5,682 nt of DNA from Clostridia bacterium (GTDB taxonomy: Bacteria > Bacillota > Clostridia > Christensenellales > Aristaeellaceae), in assembly GCA_024404395.1 (NCBI GenBank), contig JAKSPZ010000082.1, positions 1 through 5,682 on the forward strand, read 5' to 3'. The translations under genes were made by a program, and so were the position numbers. Position 1 is the first letter of the stretch. Each line of letters starts with the position of its first letter. Below the pieces are notes generated by a model that had not been told where the DNA came from, did no database searches, and was given only the letters and a program-made list of their open reading frames with translations. Below are positions 1 through 5,682 of this stretch, piece by piece.

Positions 1-476
1 CCAAGCGAATCAATTCATCTGCGCTGATGGCGGATGCATGGCACCATCGCTCGGATGCGATCTCCTCGATCGGCGCATTGATCGGTATTGCCGGCGCAAA
101 GTTGGGCTTCCCCATTCTCGATCCAATTGCGTCGCTGGTAATCTGCCTCTTCATTTTCAAAGCTGCGATCGATGTTTTCAAAGAGGCTGTAGGGAAGATG
201 ATCGACAAGGCATGCGATGCGCAAACAGAGGAAGCCATTCGCGAGGCTGTGCTTTCTGTCCCCGAAGTTATGGCAATCGACAACCTGAAAACACGTCTGT
301 TCGGACCGAGAATGTATGTGGATGTGGAGATCGCTGTGGACGGAAACAAGCCGCTTATCGAAGCGCATCGCATAGCGGAGAAAGTTCATGACAGGATCGA
401 AGCGCGTTTTCCTGAAGTAAAACACTGCATGGTCCATGAAAATCCTGCTTCAGAGACATTGATGCGCAAATCTTAA
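1..476 (+). CDS. Cation diffusion facilitator (CDF) family metal transporter, C-terminal part (5' end outside window)
   Basis: The frame is open from the window edge (first full codon at 3) to TAA at 474-476, giving 157 visible residues. The start of the gene is missing. The visible part begins in what should be transmembrane helix 5, with the HHRSDA motif at visible residues 14-19. H14 and D18 form the HxxxD pair that binds the transported Zn, Fe or Mn ion in CDF proteins. A hydrophobic helix around residues 37-52 fits helix 6. The remaining ~90 residues match the cytoplasmic CDF C-terminal domain, which dimerises and senses metal, ending in the usual VH-x-NP segment. Members normally exchange protons for divalent cations across the cell membrane. 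The metal cannot be decided from this fragment. An ATG at 27 lies inside the helix and is not the real start. No terminator is visible after the stop, and the next gene has its own promoter. Confidence 0.93.
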   Translation, partial: KRINSSALMADAWHHRSDAISSIGALIGIAGAKLGFPILDPIASLVICLFIFKAAIDVFKEAVGKMIDKACDAQTEEAIREAVLSVPEVMAIDNLKTRLFGPRMYVDVEIAVDGNKPLIEAHRIAEKVHDRIEARFPEVKHCMVHENPASETLMRKS

Positions 477-486
477 CAAACTAATG

Positions 487-515
487 TTGTGAGGACTCTC
501 TTATCGTGTTATAAT
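487..515 (+). promoter_or_regulatory. Sigma-A type promoter of the homoserine dehydrogenase gene
   Basis: A -35 box TTGTGA (487-492, four of six matches to TTGACA) and a perfect -10 box TATAAT (510-515) are separated by 17 bp. Transcription would start near 522, leaving a leader of about 44 nt before the ATG at 566. That is too short for a T-box or a SAM or lysine riboswitch, so any control is likely at initiation. Confidence 0.75.
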
Positions 516-520
516 AACAC
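506..520. promoter_or_regulatory. Perfect palindrome over the -10 box, candidate operator
   Basis: GTGTTATAATAACAC consists of two 7-bp arms (506-512 and 514-520) that are exact reverse complements around a single central A. It contains the whole -10 box, so a dimeric repressor bound here would block RNA polymerase. No T-run follows, so it is not a terminator for the upstream gene. The regulator is unknown. Chance symmetry is possible because the core is AT-rich, but both arms end in GTG/CAC. Confidence 0.45.
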
Positions 521-550
521 AATAAAGTATCTAAGCCTATTTCAGAGTTG

Positions 551-557
551 AAGGGAG
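551..557 (+). promoter_or_regulatory. Ribosome binding site of hom, decides the start
   Basis: AAGGGAG stands 8 nt before the ATG at 566. It overlaps the region that would be coding if the in-frame TTG at 548 were used, which supports the ATG as the start. Confidence 0.8.
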
Positions 558-565
558 TTTTCAGA

Positions 566-1708
566 ATGAATATCGGTCTTTTGGGTTATGGAACCATCGG
601 TTCCGGCGTTGGTGAACTGACTGCGCTGCGTGATGATATGTCGGTCAAGCGTGTACTTGATCTTCGCGATATTCCCGAACTGGGAGATAAGCTGACGAAG
701 CGCTTTGAGGATATCCTCGAAGATGCCGAGATCGAAACCGTTGTTGAGCTCATGGGCGGCATCAATCCCGCTTATGATTTCCTCAGCCGTTCTCTGGCAG
801 CGGGTAAGAACGCAGTGACCGCCAACAAGCTCATGCTTTCCTATCACCTTGCCGATCTCCTCGAGATCGCAAAGAAGACCGGCGCAAAGCTGAAGATCGA
901 CGCCAGTGTTGGCGGCGGCATTCCTTACCTGTACAATCTTATCCGCGCACGTCGCATTGAAAAGATCCAGAATGTCTTCGGTATCGTCAACGGCACCACG
1001 AATCTGATCCTCGACACCATGCAGGAAGCAGGTACCGACTTTGATGTGGTTCTGAAGGAAGCACAGAAGGCCGGCTACGCAGAAGCCAATCCCAACGCGG
1101 ATATCGACGGTATCGATGCCCGTTCCAAGGTCTGCATCACCGCTTCCCTCGCATTCGGCAAGTTTGTCGATCCCGAGAAGATCGCCGTTGCGGGCATCCG
1201 CACCATTAAGGCTGCTGATGTCGAAGCGTTCAAAGCCATGAAGATGGTCTGCCGTCTGATCGTCAATGCCGAGCAGAAAGACGAGACGGTTGCGGCGTTT
1301 GTTGAGCCCACGCTGGTCGCTCCCGATCGCCTTGAGGCAAATGTTCACAAGAACTACAACCTCATCGGTTGGAACTGTGCCAACGGCAACATGCAGTATT
1401 TCTATGGTCAGGGCGCGGGCAAGATCCCCACTGCGACCAATGTCCTGCTGGGTATCAACGATATCATGGGCGGCGAGGACCTCATGGGCGGCTGCCCCAT
1501 CGACGGCAAAGCTGTCATCGACAACAGTGCCGTTTCCCATCGCTATTATCTGCGCACCACCGCCAAGCCCAACGTCAGCGCCGTTGCTCTGGAGGGCTTC
1601 GAGGGTGTTTACATCACCGATGTGATCTCCGTTGCCGAGATGCATGCCGCGATGGCAGAGCTGAAGGGTCAGGATGAAGGCCTGTTCTTTGCAGCGATCT
1701 CTGAATAA
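566..1708 (+). CDS. hom: Homoserine dehydrogenase, short form with reduced ACT-like tail
   Basis: The enzyme reduces aspartate-4-semialdehyde to homoserine with NAD(P)H in the cytoplasm, the branch point to threonine and methionine. The 380-residue product shows the Rossmann motif GYGTIG (7-12), VVELMGG (59-65), TANK with K88, NGTTN (142-146), and the catalytic stretch around E173, D179, D184 and K188. These correspond to the conserved Glu, Asp and Lys residues of the family. GAGKIPTAT (283-291) closes the catalytic domain. The ATG at 566 is chosen because AAGGGAG (551-557) lies 8 nt upstream. A TTG at 548 would place the ribosome site inside the gene. The protein is about 50 residues shorter than typical ACT-bearing enzymes such as that of Bacillus subtilis (about 430). 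The loss is in the nucleotide domain and in the tail (about 325-380), which keeps only a weak ACT resemblance. It appears monocistronic, with its own promoter and terminator and no thrB or thrC nearby. Confidence 0.95.
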   Translation: MNIGLLGYGTIGSGVGELTALRDDMSVKRVLDLRDIPELGDKLTKRFEDILEDAEIETVVELMGGINPAYDFLSRSLAAGKNAVTANKLMLSYHLADLLEIAKKTGAKLKIDASVGGGIPYLYNLIRARRIEKIQNVFGIVNGTTNLILDTMQEAGTDFDVVLKEAQKAGYAEANPNADIDGIDARSKVCITASLAFGKFVDPEKIAVAGIRTIKAADVEAFKAMKMVCRLIVNAEQKDETVAAFVEPTLVAPDRLEANVHKNYNLIGWNCANGNMQYFYGQGAGKIPTATNVLLGINDIMGGEDLMGGCPIDGKAVIDNSAVSHRYYLRTTAKPNVSAVALEGFEGVYITDVISVAEMHAAMAELKGQDEGLFFAAISE

Positions 1709-1720
1709 GTTTTTTACCAT

Positions 1721-1756
1721 AGCCGGTTACTGCAATGTAGCCGGCTGTCTTTATTT
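1721..1756 (+). terminator. Hairpin terminator after hom
   Basis: AGCCGGTTAC (1721-1730) pairs with GTAGCCGGCT (1737-1746) across a 6-nt loop (TGCAAT). All ten positions pair, with one G-U wobble. The stem is followed by the U-rich GTCTTTATTT (1747-1756). The U tract is broken, so termination may be partial. That would let some transcripts read into the next gene, for which no clear promoter is visible. Confidence 0.7.
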
Positions 1757-1777
1757 CATATGAATTGAGGGAATAAT

Positions 1778-3025
1778 ATGCTTATCCATGATGTGCCGCG
1801 CTCTCAAGGCGTGACCAATCTGCTGAAACGTGCGAAACAGATGGTCAATGTGACTTATACGCCGGTCAAGCCGATGCCTACTGTTCACAAGGTTTATCCC
1901 GAAGGCATTCAGAAAGGCAAGTATGTCGAAAGCCTTACGCCGGCATGGCTGCCTGTGAAGGGCATGGTCTATTCTTCCGTCCGTTTGGCAGAGAACTACG
2001 TTGGTTTCAATGTTTCTTTGGAGACTTTCGTATCAGCTCTGGCCAATCCCAACAGTGTGCTGTATACGCGCGCGTTTGAAGGCACCGGTCAGAACGTGCA
2101 TTGCTATTACGGCATCGTTTGCTCCTGCTTCGCGAGCTATGTTCACGACCTGCCTTATCGCATTCCCTGCGTACGCTGGCCCGAACAGCCTTTTATTGTT
2201 GAAGTGGATTCGTCTGCGCTCGAGAATCTGCAGCTGGGAGATATCGTTCTTGAAGTCAAGCAGCATATTGCCGTCATCACGGGTATCGAACGCGATGAAA
2301 CGGGTATGGTGCGTTATATCAGTGTTTCCGAGAGCGTGCTGCCTTTCTGCCGTGAGTTGCGTTTTTCTGCGGAGGCATTTGTCGGATATTGGCTGAACAA
2401 GGGTTACAAGATCTATCGCAATATGTTGATTGATAACGTGACTTATACGCCCAATCCGTTCTCTCCCGTTGAGGGCGACGAGTCTGCGGATGCGTATATC
2501 AACCCTGTGCTGCTGCCGAACCTTGGTGAAAAGGCAAATTATGCGGCGATCGAAGGACAGGTTGAGATTTCCGTATTCGACGGCGATTACACGGAACTCT
2601 GCGTTTCGGAACCTGATGGCGCCGTTGAGCGATTCCCGATCGACGGTGAGAGTGTCACTGTTCCGTTGGGCAAGCCCGGCTATTATTCGGCGTATTGTGC
2701 GGCGGGCGAGAAGAAGAGTGAGGCGGTTCACTGGTATTCCGCAGACTTACGCATTCGAAGCGAAAAAGAACAGTATGAAGAAGGTGAACCCGTGACGATC
2801 GCGGTGGACAATCCGACCGGCGACGAGATTGTTGCGTGGCAGTTCAACCGGACCGAGAACAATCGCGGCTGCGGCGGCATGTGGTTCCAGGAAGCGCCGA
2901 AGGGGGAGACCATCACCCTTCCCGCACCCTATGCCAAGGGTATTCTTCGTCTCAGAATTATGGCGAGAAGCAAATACGGCGTCTACAAATCCAACGAGAT
3001 CACCATTTCTGTCGGTGACCGATAA
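1778..3025 (+). CDS. Uncharacterised protein with NlpC/P60-like (papain-fold) core and C-terminal beta-sandwich domains
   Basis: I do not recognise a named family. The 415-residue product starts at an ATG with TGAGGGA (1766-1772) 5 nt upstream. An in-frame TGA at 1766-1768 rules out a longer form. Residues about 60-215 look like a papain-fold NlpC/P60-type hydrolase core. YGIVCSCF (111-118) offers C115 as the nucleophile at a helix start. LGDIVLEV (153-160) followed by KQHIAVI (161-167) offers H163, with a polar third residue possible in ISVSES (181-186). Residues about 258-325 and 325-413 look beta-rich, with a glycine/tryptophan-containing second unit, as in Ig-like folds. NVTYTP occurs twice (24-29 and 220-225), flanking the core. 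There is no signal peptide or membrane segment, and eight cysteines are present, both suggesting a cytoplasmic protein unless it leaves by another route. A peptidase or amidase role is inference. It stands alone between a terminator and the plsX promoter. Confidence 0.85.
   Translation: MLIHDVPRSQGVTNLLKRAKQMVNVTYTPVKPMPTVHKVYPEGIQKGKYVESLTPAWLPVKGMVYSSVRLAENYVGFNVSLETFVSALANPNSVLYTRAFEGTGQNVHCYYGIVCSCFASYVHDLPYRIPCVRWPEQPFIVEVDSSALENLQLGDIVLEVKQHIAVITGIERDETGMVRYISVSESVLPFCRELRFSAEAFVGYWLNKGYKIYRNMLIDNVTYTPNPFSPVEGDESADAYINPVLLPNLGEKANYAAIEGQVEISVFDGDYTELCVSEPDGAVERFPIDGESVTVPLGKPGYYSAYCAAGEKKSEAVHWYSADLRIRSEKEQYEEGEPVTIAVDNPTGDEIVAWQFNRTENNRGCGGMWFQEAPKGETITLPAPYAKGILRLRIMARSKYGVYKSNEITISVGDR
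1850..1863 (+). repeat. 14-bp direct repeat, copy 1 (codes VTYTP)
   Basis: GTGACTTATACGCC here is identical to 2438-2451 and lies in the same codon phase, so both copies read as part of NVTYTP. The copies flank the hydrolase-like core of the same protein. Confidence 0.75.
2438..2451 (+). repeat. 14-bp direct repeat, copy 2 (codes VTYTP)
   Basis: This is the second exact copy of the 14-bp repeat at 1850-1863, 588 bp downstream and in phase, at the junction between the hydrolase-like core and the C-terminal beta-rich region. Confidence 0.75.
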
Positions 3026-3045
3026 TGCAAAATCGGCGTGACTAC

Positions 3046-3074
3046 TTGCTTATTTGCGCTAATTCTGCTAAAAT
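3046..3074 (+). promoter_or_regulatory. Extended -10 promoter of the plsX-acpP-rnc-smc operon
   Basis: TTGCTT (3046-3051) and TAAAAT (3069-3074) are spaced by 17 bp, and TGC at 3066-3068 adds a TG extended -10 element. Start of transcription would be near 3081, leaving a leader of about 25 nt. No FapR-like inverted repeat (TTAGTA...TACTAA type) is visible around it, so the FapR control known for Bacillus plsX is not supported here. Confidence 0.7.
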
Positions 3075-3105
3075 GTAGAGTGGTCATTCAGAATGGAGGA
3101 TATTC

Positions 3106-4140
3106 ATGGACATGTATGTCGTTGCATTGGACGCCATGGGCGGCGATAAGGGGCCCGAAGAGGTTGCCGAAGGTGCTGTTCGTGCCGTCAGAAAATATAA
3201 GGACGTGAAGGTGCTGCTGGCCGGTGATATCAACCGCCTGAAGCCCGTGGTCGATGCGGCTGCGGATGTTGCCGATCGTCTTGAGATCATTCCCACCACG
3301 CAGGTGATCGAAATGGACGAAGCGCCTGCGATCGCGGTTCACCGCAAGACGGACTCTTCGCTGGTTCGTGCCATGCTGGCTGTTCGCGAAAAGCGTGCCG
3401 GAGCTGTTGTTTCCGCCGGTTCCACGGGTGCCGTGCTGATGGCGGGTATGACGCGACTGGGACGTATTCGCGGTATCGATCGTGCCGCACTGGCGCCCGT
3501 CGTGCCCGGCTCCGAAAGACCCTGGCTGCTGATCGATTCCGGCGCCCATGTTGACTGTCAGCCCCGTTATCTGACGCAGTTCGGCCTCACGGGCCGCGTG
3601 TATATGCGCGAGGTCATGGGCGTTGAGAACCCCAAGGTCGGTCTTGCCAACATCGGCGCCGAAGAAGAAAAGGGCAATAAGCTTGCAAAGGAAGCCCATC
3701 AGATGATGCGCATGCTGGATGTCTACAATTTTGTCGGCAACTGCGAAGCACGCGATATCCCCACCGGTGCCTGCGATGTCGTCGTCGCGGACGGCTTCTC
3801 CGGCAACATTATCCTTAAGTATACCGAGGGTATGGCCAGCGCGATGACCTCCATGCTGAAGAAGAACATGATGAAGTCTCTTCGCACGAAGATCGGCGGC
3901 ATGCTGAGCAAGCCCGCTTTCAGAGAGTTCAAGAACAGCCTGGATTTCAATGTCTACGGCGGTGCTCCGTTGCTGGGCGTGGACGGTGCGGTCATCAAGG
4001 CGCACGGCGCATCCGGCGCACAGGCTATTGAGAATGCTATCCGTCAGGCGCGGACCATGCTGGCAAACGGTGTGGTCGAAAAGATCCGCGCAGGCCTGAC
4101 CAATCTGGCTATCGAGAACGAAACAGAAGAAAACAATTGA
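3106..4140 (+). CDS. plsX: Phosphate acyltransferase PlsX (acyl-ACP:phosphate transacylase)
   Basis: PlsX converts acyl-ACP and phosphate to acyl-phosphate, which PlsY uses to acylate glycerol-3-phosphate, the first step of phospholipid synthesis at the membrane. The 344-residue product has the usual family length and motifs: DAMGGD (9-14), SAGSTGAV (103-110), LLIDSGAHVDCQP (141-153), NIGAEEEKG (182-190), GNCEARDI (211-218), VVADGFSGN (226-234) and YGGAPLLGVDG (284-294). Two positions differ from the forms I know best: Ser106 where Asn is usual (SAGNTGA) and His148 where Asn is usual (GANVD). The ATG at 3106 has TGGAGG (3094-3099) 6 nt upstream. Met3 is an alternative start with worse spacing. 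It is the first gene of the operon, and acpP begins 18 nt after its TGA. The neighbouring carrier protein is its expected substrate partner. No rpmF, fapR, fabD or fabG flanks it. Confidence 0.97.
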   Translation: MDMYVVALDAMGGDKGPEEVAEGAVRAVRKYKDVKVLLAGDINRLKPVVDAAADVADRLEIIPTTQVIEMDEAPAIAVHRKTDSSLVRAMLAVREKRAGAVVSAGSTGAVLMAGMTRLGRIRGIDRAALAPVVPGSERPWLLIDSGAHVDCQPRYLTQFGLTGRVYMREVMGVENPKVGLANIGAEEEKGNKLAKEAHQMMRMLDVYNFVGNCEARDIPTGACDVVVADGFSGNIILKYTEGMASAMTSMLKKNMMKSLRTKIGGMLSKPAFREFKNSLDFNVYGGAPLLGVDGAVIKAHGASGAQAIENAIRQARTMLANGVVEKIRAGLTNLAIENETEENN

Positions 4141-4158
4141 TATTCGGAGGAAATTACA

Positions 4159-4401
4159 ATGAATCGCAGTGAAATTTTCGAGATCGTAAAGCGTTATATC
4201 CTTGAGCAGCTGCCCATCAAGGCGGAGCGCGTTGTCGAAGAAGCGCGCGTTATCGAAGATCTGGGCGCTGACAGCGCAAACCTGATGATGCTGGTCATGG
4301 ACCTCGAGTCCGAGTTTGACACCATGGTCGAAGACGATGCACTCAGCGGAATCCATACCGTTGGTGACATTGTCGATTATATCGCCAAGAAGAAGGCTTA
4401 A
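4159..4401 (+). CDS. acpP: Acyl carrier protein with atypical DSA phosphopantetheine site
   Basis: This small acidic 80-residue protein has the length and helix pattern of ACP. The attachment motif is LGADSANL (35-42), with Ser39 as the predicted 4'-phosphopantetheine site, and the C-terminal TVGDIVDYI (67-75) is typical. It carries growing acyl chains as thioesters in the cytoplasm and would feed PlsX. The motif is unusual: the standard DSL-D-x-V-E-L is here D-S-A-N-L-M-M-L. Relative to E. coli ACP this means L37A, D38N and E41M, removing two acidic contact residues of helix II, while the Asp before Ser and the later Met and Glu are kept. GGAGG (4146-4150) lies 8 nt before the ATG. Its place between plsX and rnc supports an ACP of lipid synthesis. 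A specialised carrier protein is the alternative. Confidence 0.92.
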   Translation: MNRSEIFEIVKRYILEQLPIKAERVVEEARVIEDLGADSANLMMLVMDLESEFDTMVEDDALSGIHTVGDIVDYIAKKKA

Positions 4402-4404
4402 GTT

Positions 4405-5073
4405 GTGGAAAAGCTGTGTGAACGGCTGGGCTATACGTTCAAAAACGAAACGCTGATGATGACGGCACTCACGCATCCTTCCTACGGAAGCGATCACAGG
4501 GTGCCGCATTATCAGCGCCTTGAATTCCTGGGGGACGCCGTACTGGAGCTGGCGGTCAGCCGCTACTTGTTTGACACGCTGCCCGATGTCGACGAAGGTA
4601 AGCTCACGCGCATTCGCTCGATCCTCGTTCGCGAGGAGACGCTTGCCCGTGCCGCCAAGCGCATTGACCTTGGACGGTTTATTCGGCTGTCCGTGGGCGA
4701 GGAGCGTTCCGGCGGACGTCAGAAGGCGTCGATCCTTGCGGACATCATCGAAGCGCTGCTGGCTGCGGTCTATCTGGACGACGGCTTTGATCGTGCCGTT
4801 ACCATCGTCGGAGACCTGTTGGGTCCCGAGGTCGCGGCAGCCATCGAAGACAGACCCGACGCCAAATCGGCATTGCAGGAACTGCTTCAGCGCAACGGCG
4901 ACATGCCGGTCTATGAGCTGCTGAAGACGGAAGGACCGCCCCACGCGCCGAGATTCACTTATTGTGTGCGTGTTCGTGACGAGAAGGTGGGCGAGGGCGT
5001 CGGTACCAGCAAGCAATCTGCACAGCAGGCCGCGGCAAAGGATGCACTGAAAAGAATGGGAGCGTTGTCCTGA
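4405..5073 (+). CDS. rnc: Ribonuclease III
   Basis: RNase III cuts double-stranded RNA in rRNA precursors and some mRNAs, acting as a cytoplasmic dimer with Mg2+. The 222-residue product has the full layout. The catalytic domain (about 1-145) carries the signature RLEFLGDAVLEL (38-49) with E40 and D44, E64 in DEGKLT, and D113 and E116 in ILADIIEALL. These match the four metal-binding acids of the family (E41, D45, D114 and E117 in E. coli, plus the conserved Glu65). The double-stranded RNA-binding domain spans about 153-220, with GPPHAPRF (177-184) and KQSAQQAAAKDAL (203-215). The start is a GTG three bases after the acpP stop. Its ribosome site AAGG (4393-4396) lies inside the end of acpP, which suggests translational coupling. 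The stop at 5071-5073 directly abuts the smc start. Confidence 0.97.
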   Translation: MEKLCERLGYTFKNETLMMTALTHPSYGSDHRVPHYQRLEFLGDAVLELAVSRYLFDTLPDVDEGKLTRIRSILVREETLARAAKRIDLGRFIRLSVGEERSGGRQKASILADIIEALLAAVYLDDGFDRAVTIVGDLLGPEVAAAIEDRPDAKSALQELLQRNGDMPVYELLKTEGPPHAPRFTYCVRVRDEKVGEGVGTSKQSAQQAAAKDALKRMGALS

Positions 5074-5682
5074 GTGCGACTGAACAGACTGATAATCCAC
5101 GGTTTTAAATCCTTTGGCGATCGGGTGGAACTGTCCTTTGATGACGGCATCACCGGCGTTGTGGGTCCCAATGGTTGCGGTAAATCCAACATTGCGGACG
5201 CGGTGCGCTGGGTGCTTGGTGAACAGAGCGCGAAAACACTGCGCGGAACCAAGATGGAAGATGTCATCTTCAACGGTACGGAAAAACGCCGCAGACTGGC
5301 GTTTTGCGAGGTGACGCTGGTCTTCAACAATGACGACCATGCGCTGCCCATCGATTATGCCGAGGTTTCCGTAACCCGCCGCGTCTACAGAAGCGGTGAG
5401 GGCGAATATAAGATAAATGGCGCTGCATGCCGTCTGAGGGACATCCAGGATCTCTTCCGAGATACGGGTGTCGGCAAGGACGGTTATTCGTTGATCGGTC
5501 AGGGACGAATTGACGAGATCCTCTCTCAGAAATCGGAAGATCGTCGTCAGGTCTTTGAAGAAGCGGCGGGCATTGTCCGCTACAAGGTCCGCAAGCAGGA
5601 TGCACAGCGCCGTATGGATCGAACTCGCGATAACCTCGACCGCGTCGAGGATATCCTGTCGGAACTGGAAGATCGTATCGAG
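5074..5682 (+). CDS. smc: Chromosome segregation protein SMC, N-terminal part (3' end outside window)
   Basis: SMC forms the ATP-driven condensin ring that, with ScpA and ScpB, compacts and separates the chromosome. The visible 203 residues cover the N-terminal half of the ATPase head and the start of the first coiled coil; the full protein is normally about 1,150-1,200 residues. Walker A is GPNGCGKS (31-38). LGEQSAKTLRG (48-58) includes R57, the arginine finger position. The ING-x-x-C-R-L-x-D-I block is at 114-124. GYSLIGQGRIDEIL (137-150) carries the Q-loop glutamine Q143. EEAAGIVRYK (162-171) leads into a charged heptad-like helix. The start is GTG at 5074, chosen because it gives the normal MxLxxLxxxGFKSF beginning. 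GGGAG (5058-5062) lies 11 nt upstream inside rnc. No base separates it from the rnc stop, and both genes share a reading frame. Confidence 0.97.
   Translation, partial: MRLNRLIIHGFKSFGDRVELSFDDGITGVVGPNGCGKSNIADAVRWVLGEQSAKTLRGTKMEDVIFNGTEKRRRLAFCEVTLVFNNDDHALPIDYAEVSVTRRVYRSGEGEYKINGAACRLRDIQDLFRDTGVGKDGYSLIGQGRIDEILSQKSEDRRQVFEEAAGIVRYKVRKQDAQRRMDRTRDNLDRVEDILSELEDRIE

Noticed and set aside
506..520. PerR/Fur box reading of the hom palindrome
   Set aside because: Only one half (TTATAAT) fits the TTATAATNATTATAA consensus. The other half does not, and homoserine dehydrogenase is not an expected target.
548..565. A TTG start for hom, adding six residues
   Set aside because: It would place the AAGGGAG ribosome site inside the coding region, and the ATG at 566 gives the usual short lead into the Rossmann motif.
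542..1720. A 392-codon open frame on the - strand over hom
   Set aside because: It is phase-matched to the hom codons, so it is the same effect of avoided TTA/CTA/TCA codons. The sense strand encodes a clear homoserine dehydrogenase.
1755..1764. TTCATATGAA palindrome before the 1778 gene
   Set aside because: A 10-bp perfect palindrome of AT-rich sequence without extension or a promoter nearby is easily a chance event.
2033..2731. A 232-codon open frame on the - strand inside the 1778-3025 gene
   Set aside because: It is a codon-complement shadow. It ends at a sense TCA (2033-2035), and upstream it is bounded by a sense TTA (2747-2749). No ribosome site or family resemblance is seen.
3026..3060. 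Possible terminator after the 1778-3025 gene (GCAAA...TTTGC)
   Set aside because: The arms are only 5 bp with a large loop and no U-run follows, so a terminator is not supported.
3088..5340. A 750-codon open frame on the - strand across plsX, acpP, rnc and the start of smc
   Set aside because: Its codons are exact complements of the sense codons, and all four sense genes happen to share one frame. It stays open only because the sense genes avoid TTA, CTA and TCA codons. Its product is rich in His, Gln and Arg and resembles no family I recognise.

Overview
The window reads as ordinary chromosomal DNA from a bacterium of the Bacillota (Firmicutes), most likely a Clostridia-type gut or anaerobic lineage. 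The inference rests on the plsX-acpP-rnc-smc gene order, strong GGAGG-type ribosome binding sites, two sigma-A style promoters with 17-bp spacers, and the style of the CDF, homoserine dehydrogenase and SMC sequences. Base composition is roughly balanced to slightly GC-rich by eye. All supported genes lie on the + strand and use TGA as a stop, so the standard bacterial code applies. A finer taxonomic placement is not possible from the sequence alone.

Layout: (1) Positions 1-476 hold the 3' end of a cation diffusion facilitator metal transporter. (2) A promoter at 487-515, with a perfect 7+7 bp palindrome over its -10 box, drives a stand-alone homoserine dehydrogenase (566-1708) with a shortened C-terminal regulatory tail. 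The gene is followed by a hairpin terminator (1721-1756). (3) Positions 1778-3025 encode a 415-residue protein of no recognised named family. It has an NlpC/P60- or papain-like Cys/His core, then probable beta-sandwich domains, and no signal peptide. (4) An extended -10 promoter at 3046-3074 starts a tight operon: plsX (3106-4140), acpP (4159-4401), rnc (4405-5073) and smc (5074 to the window end, truncated).

How the genes work together: PlsX makes acyl-phosphate from acyl-ACP, so the adjacent carrier protein gene supplies or receives its substrate. RNase III and the SMC chromosome-organising ATPase follow in a conserved order that couples lipid, RNA and chromosome housekeeping genes in many Bacillota. 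The homoserine dehydrogenase serves the aspartate pathway to threonine and methionine and has no pathway partners in view.

I found no RNA genes, mobile elements, CRISPR arrays or clear horizontal-transfer signs. The least explained items are the 1778-3025 protein, the altered DSL motif of the carrier protein, the reduced ACT-like tail of the homoserine dehydrogenase, and the palindrome over its promoter. No gene-free stretch exceeds 90 bases.
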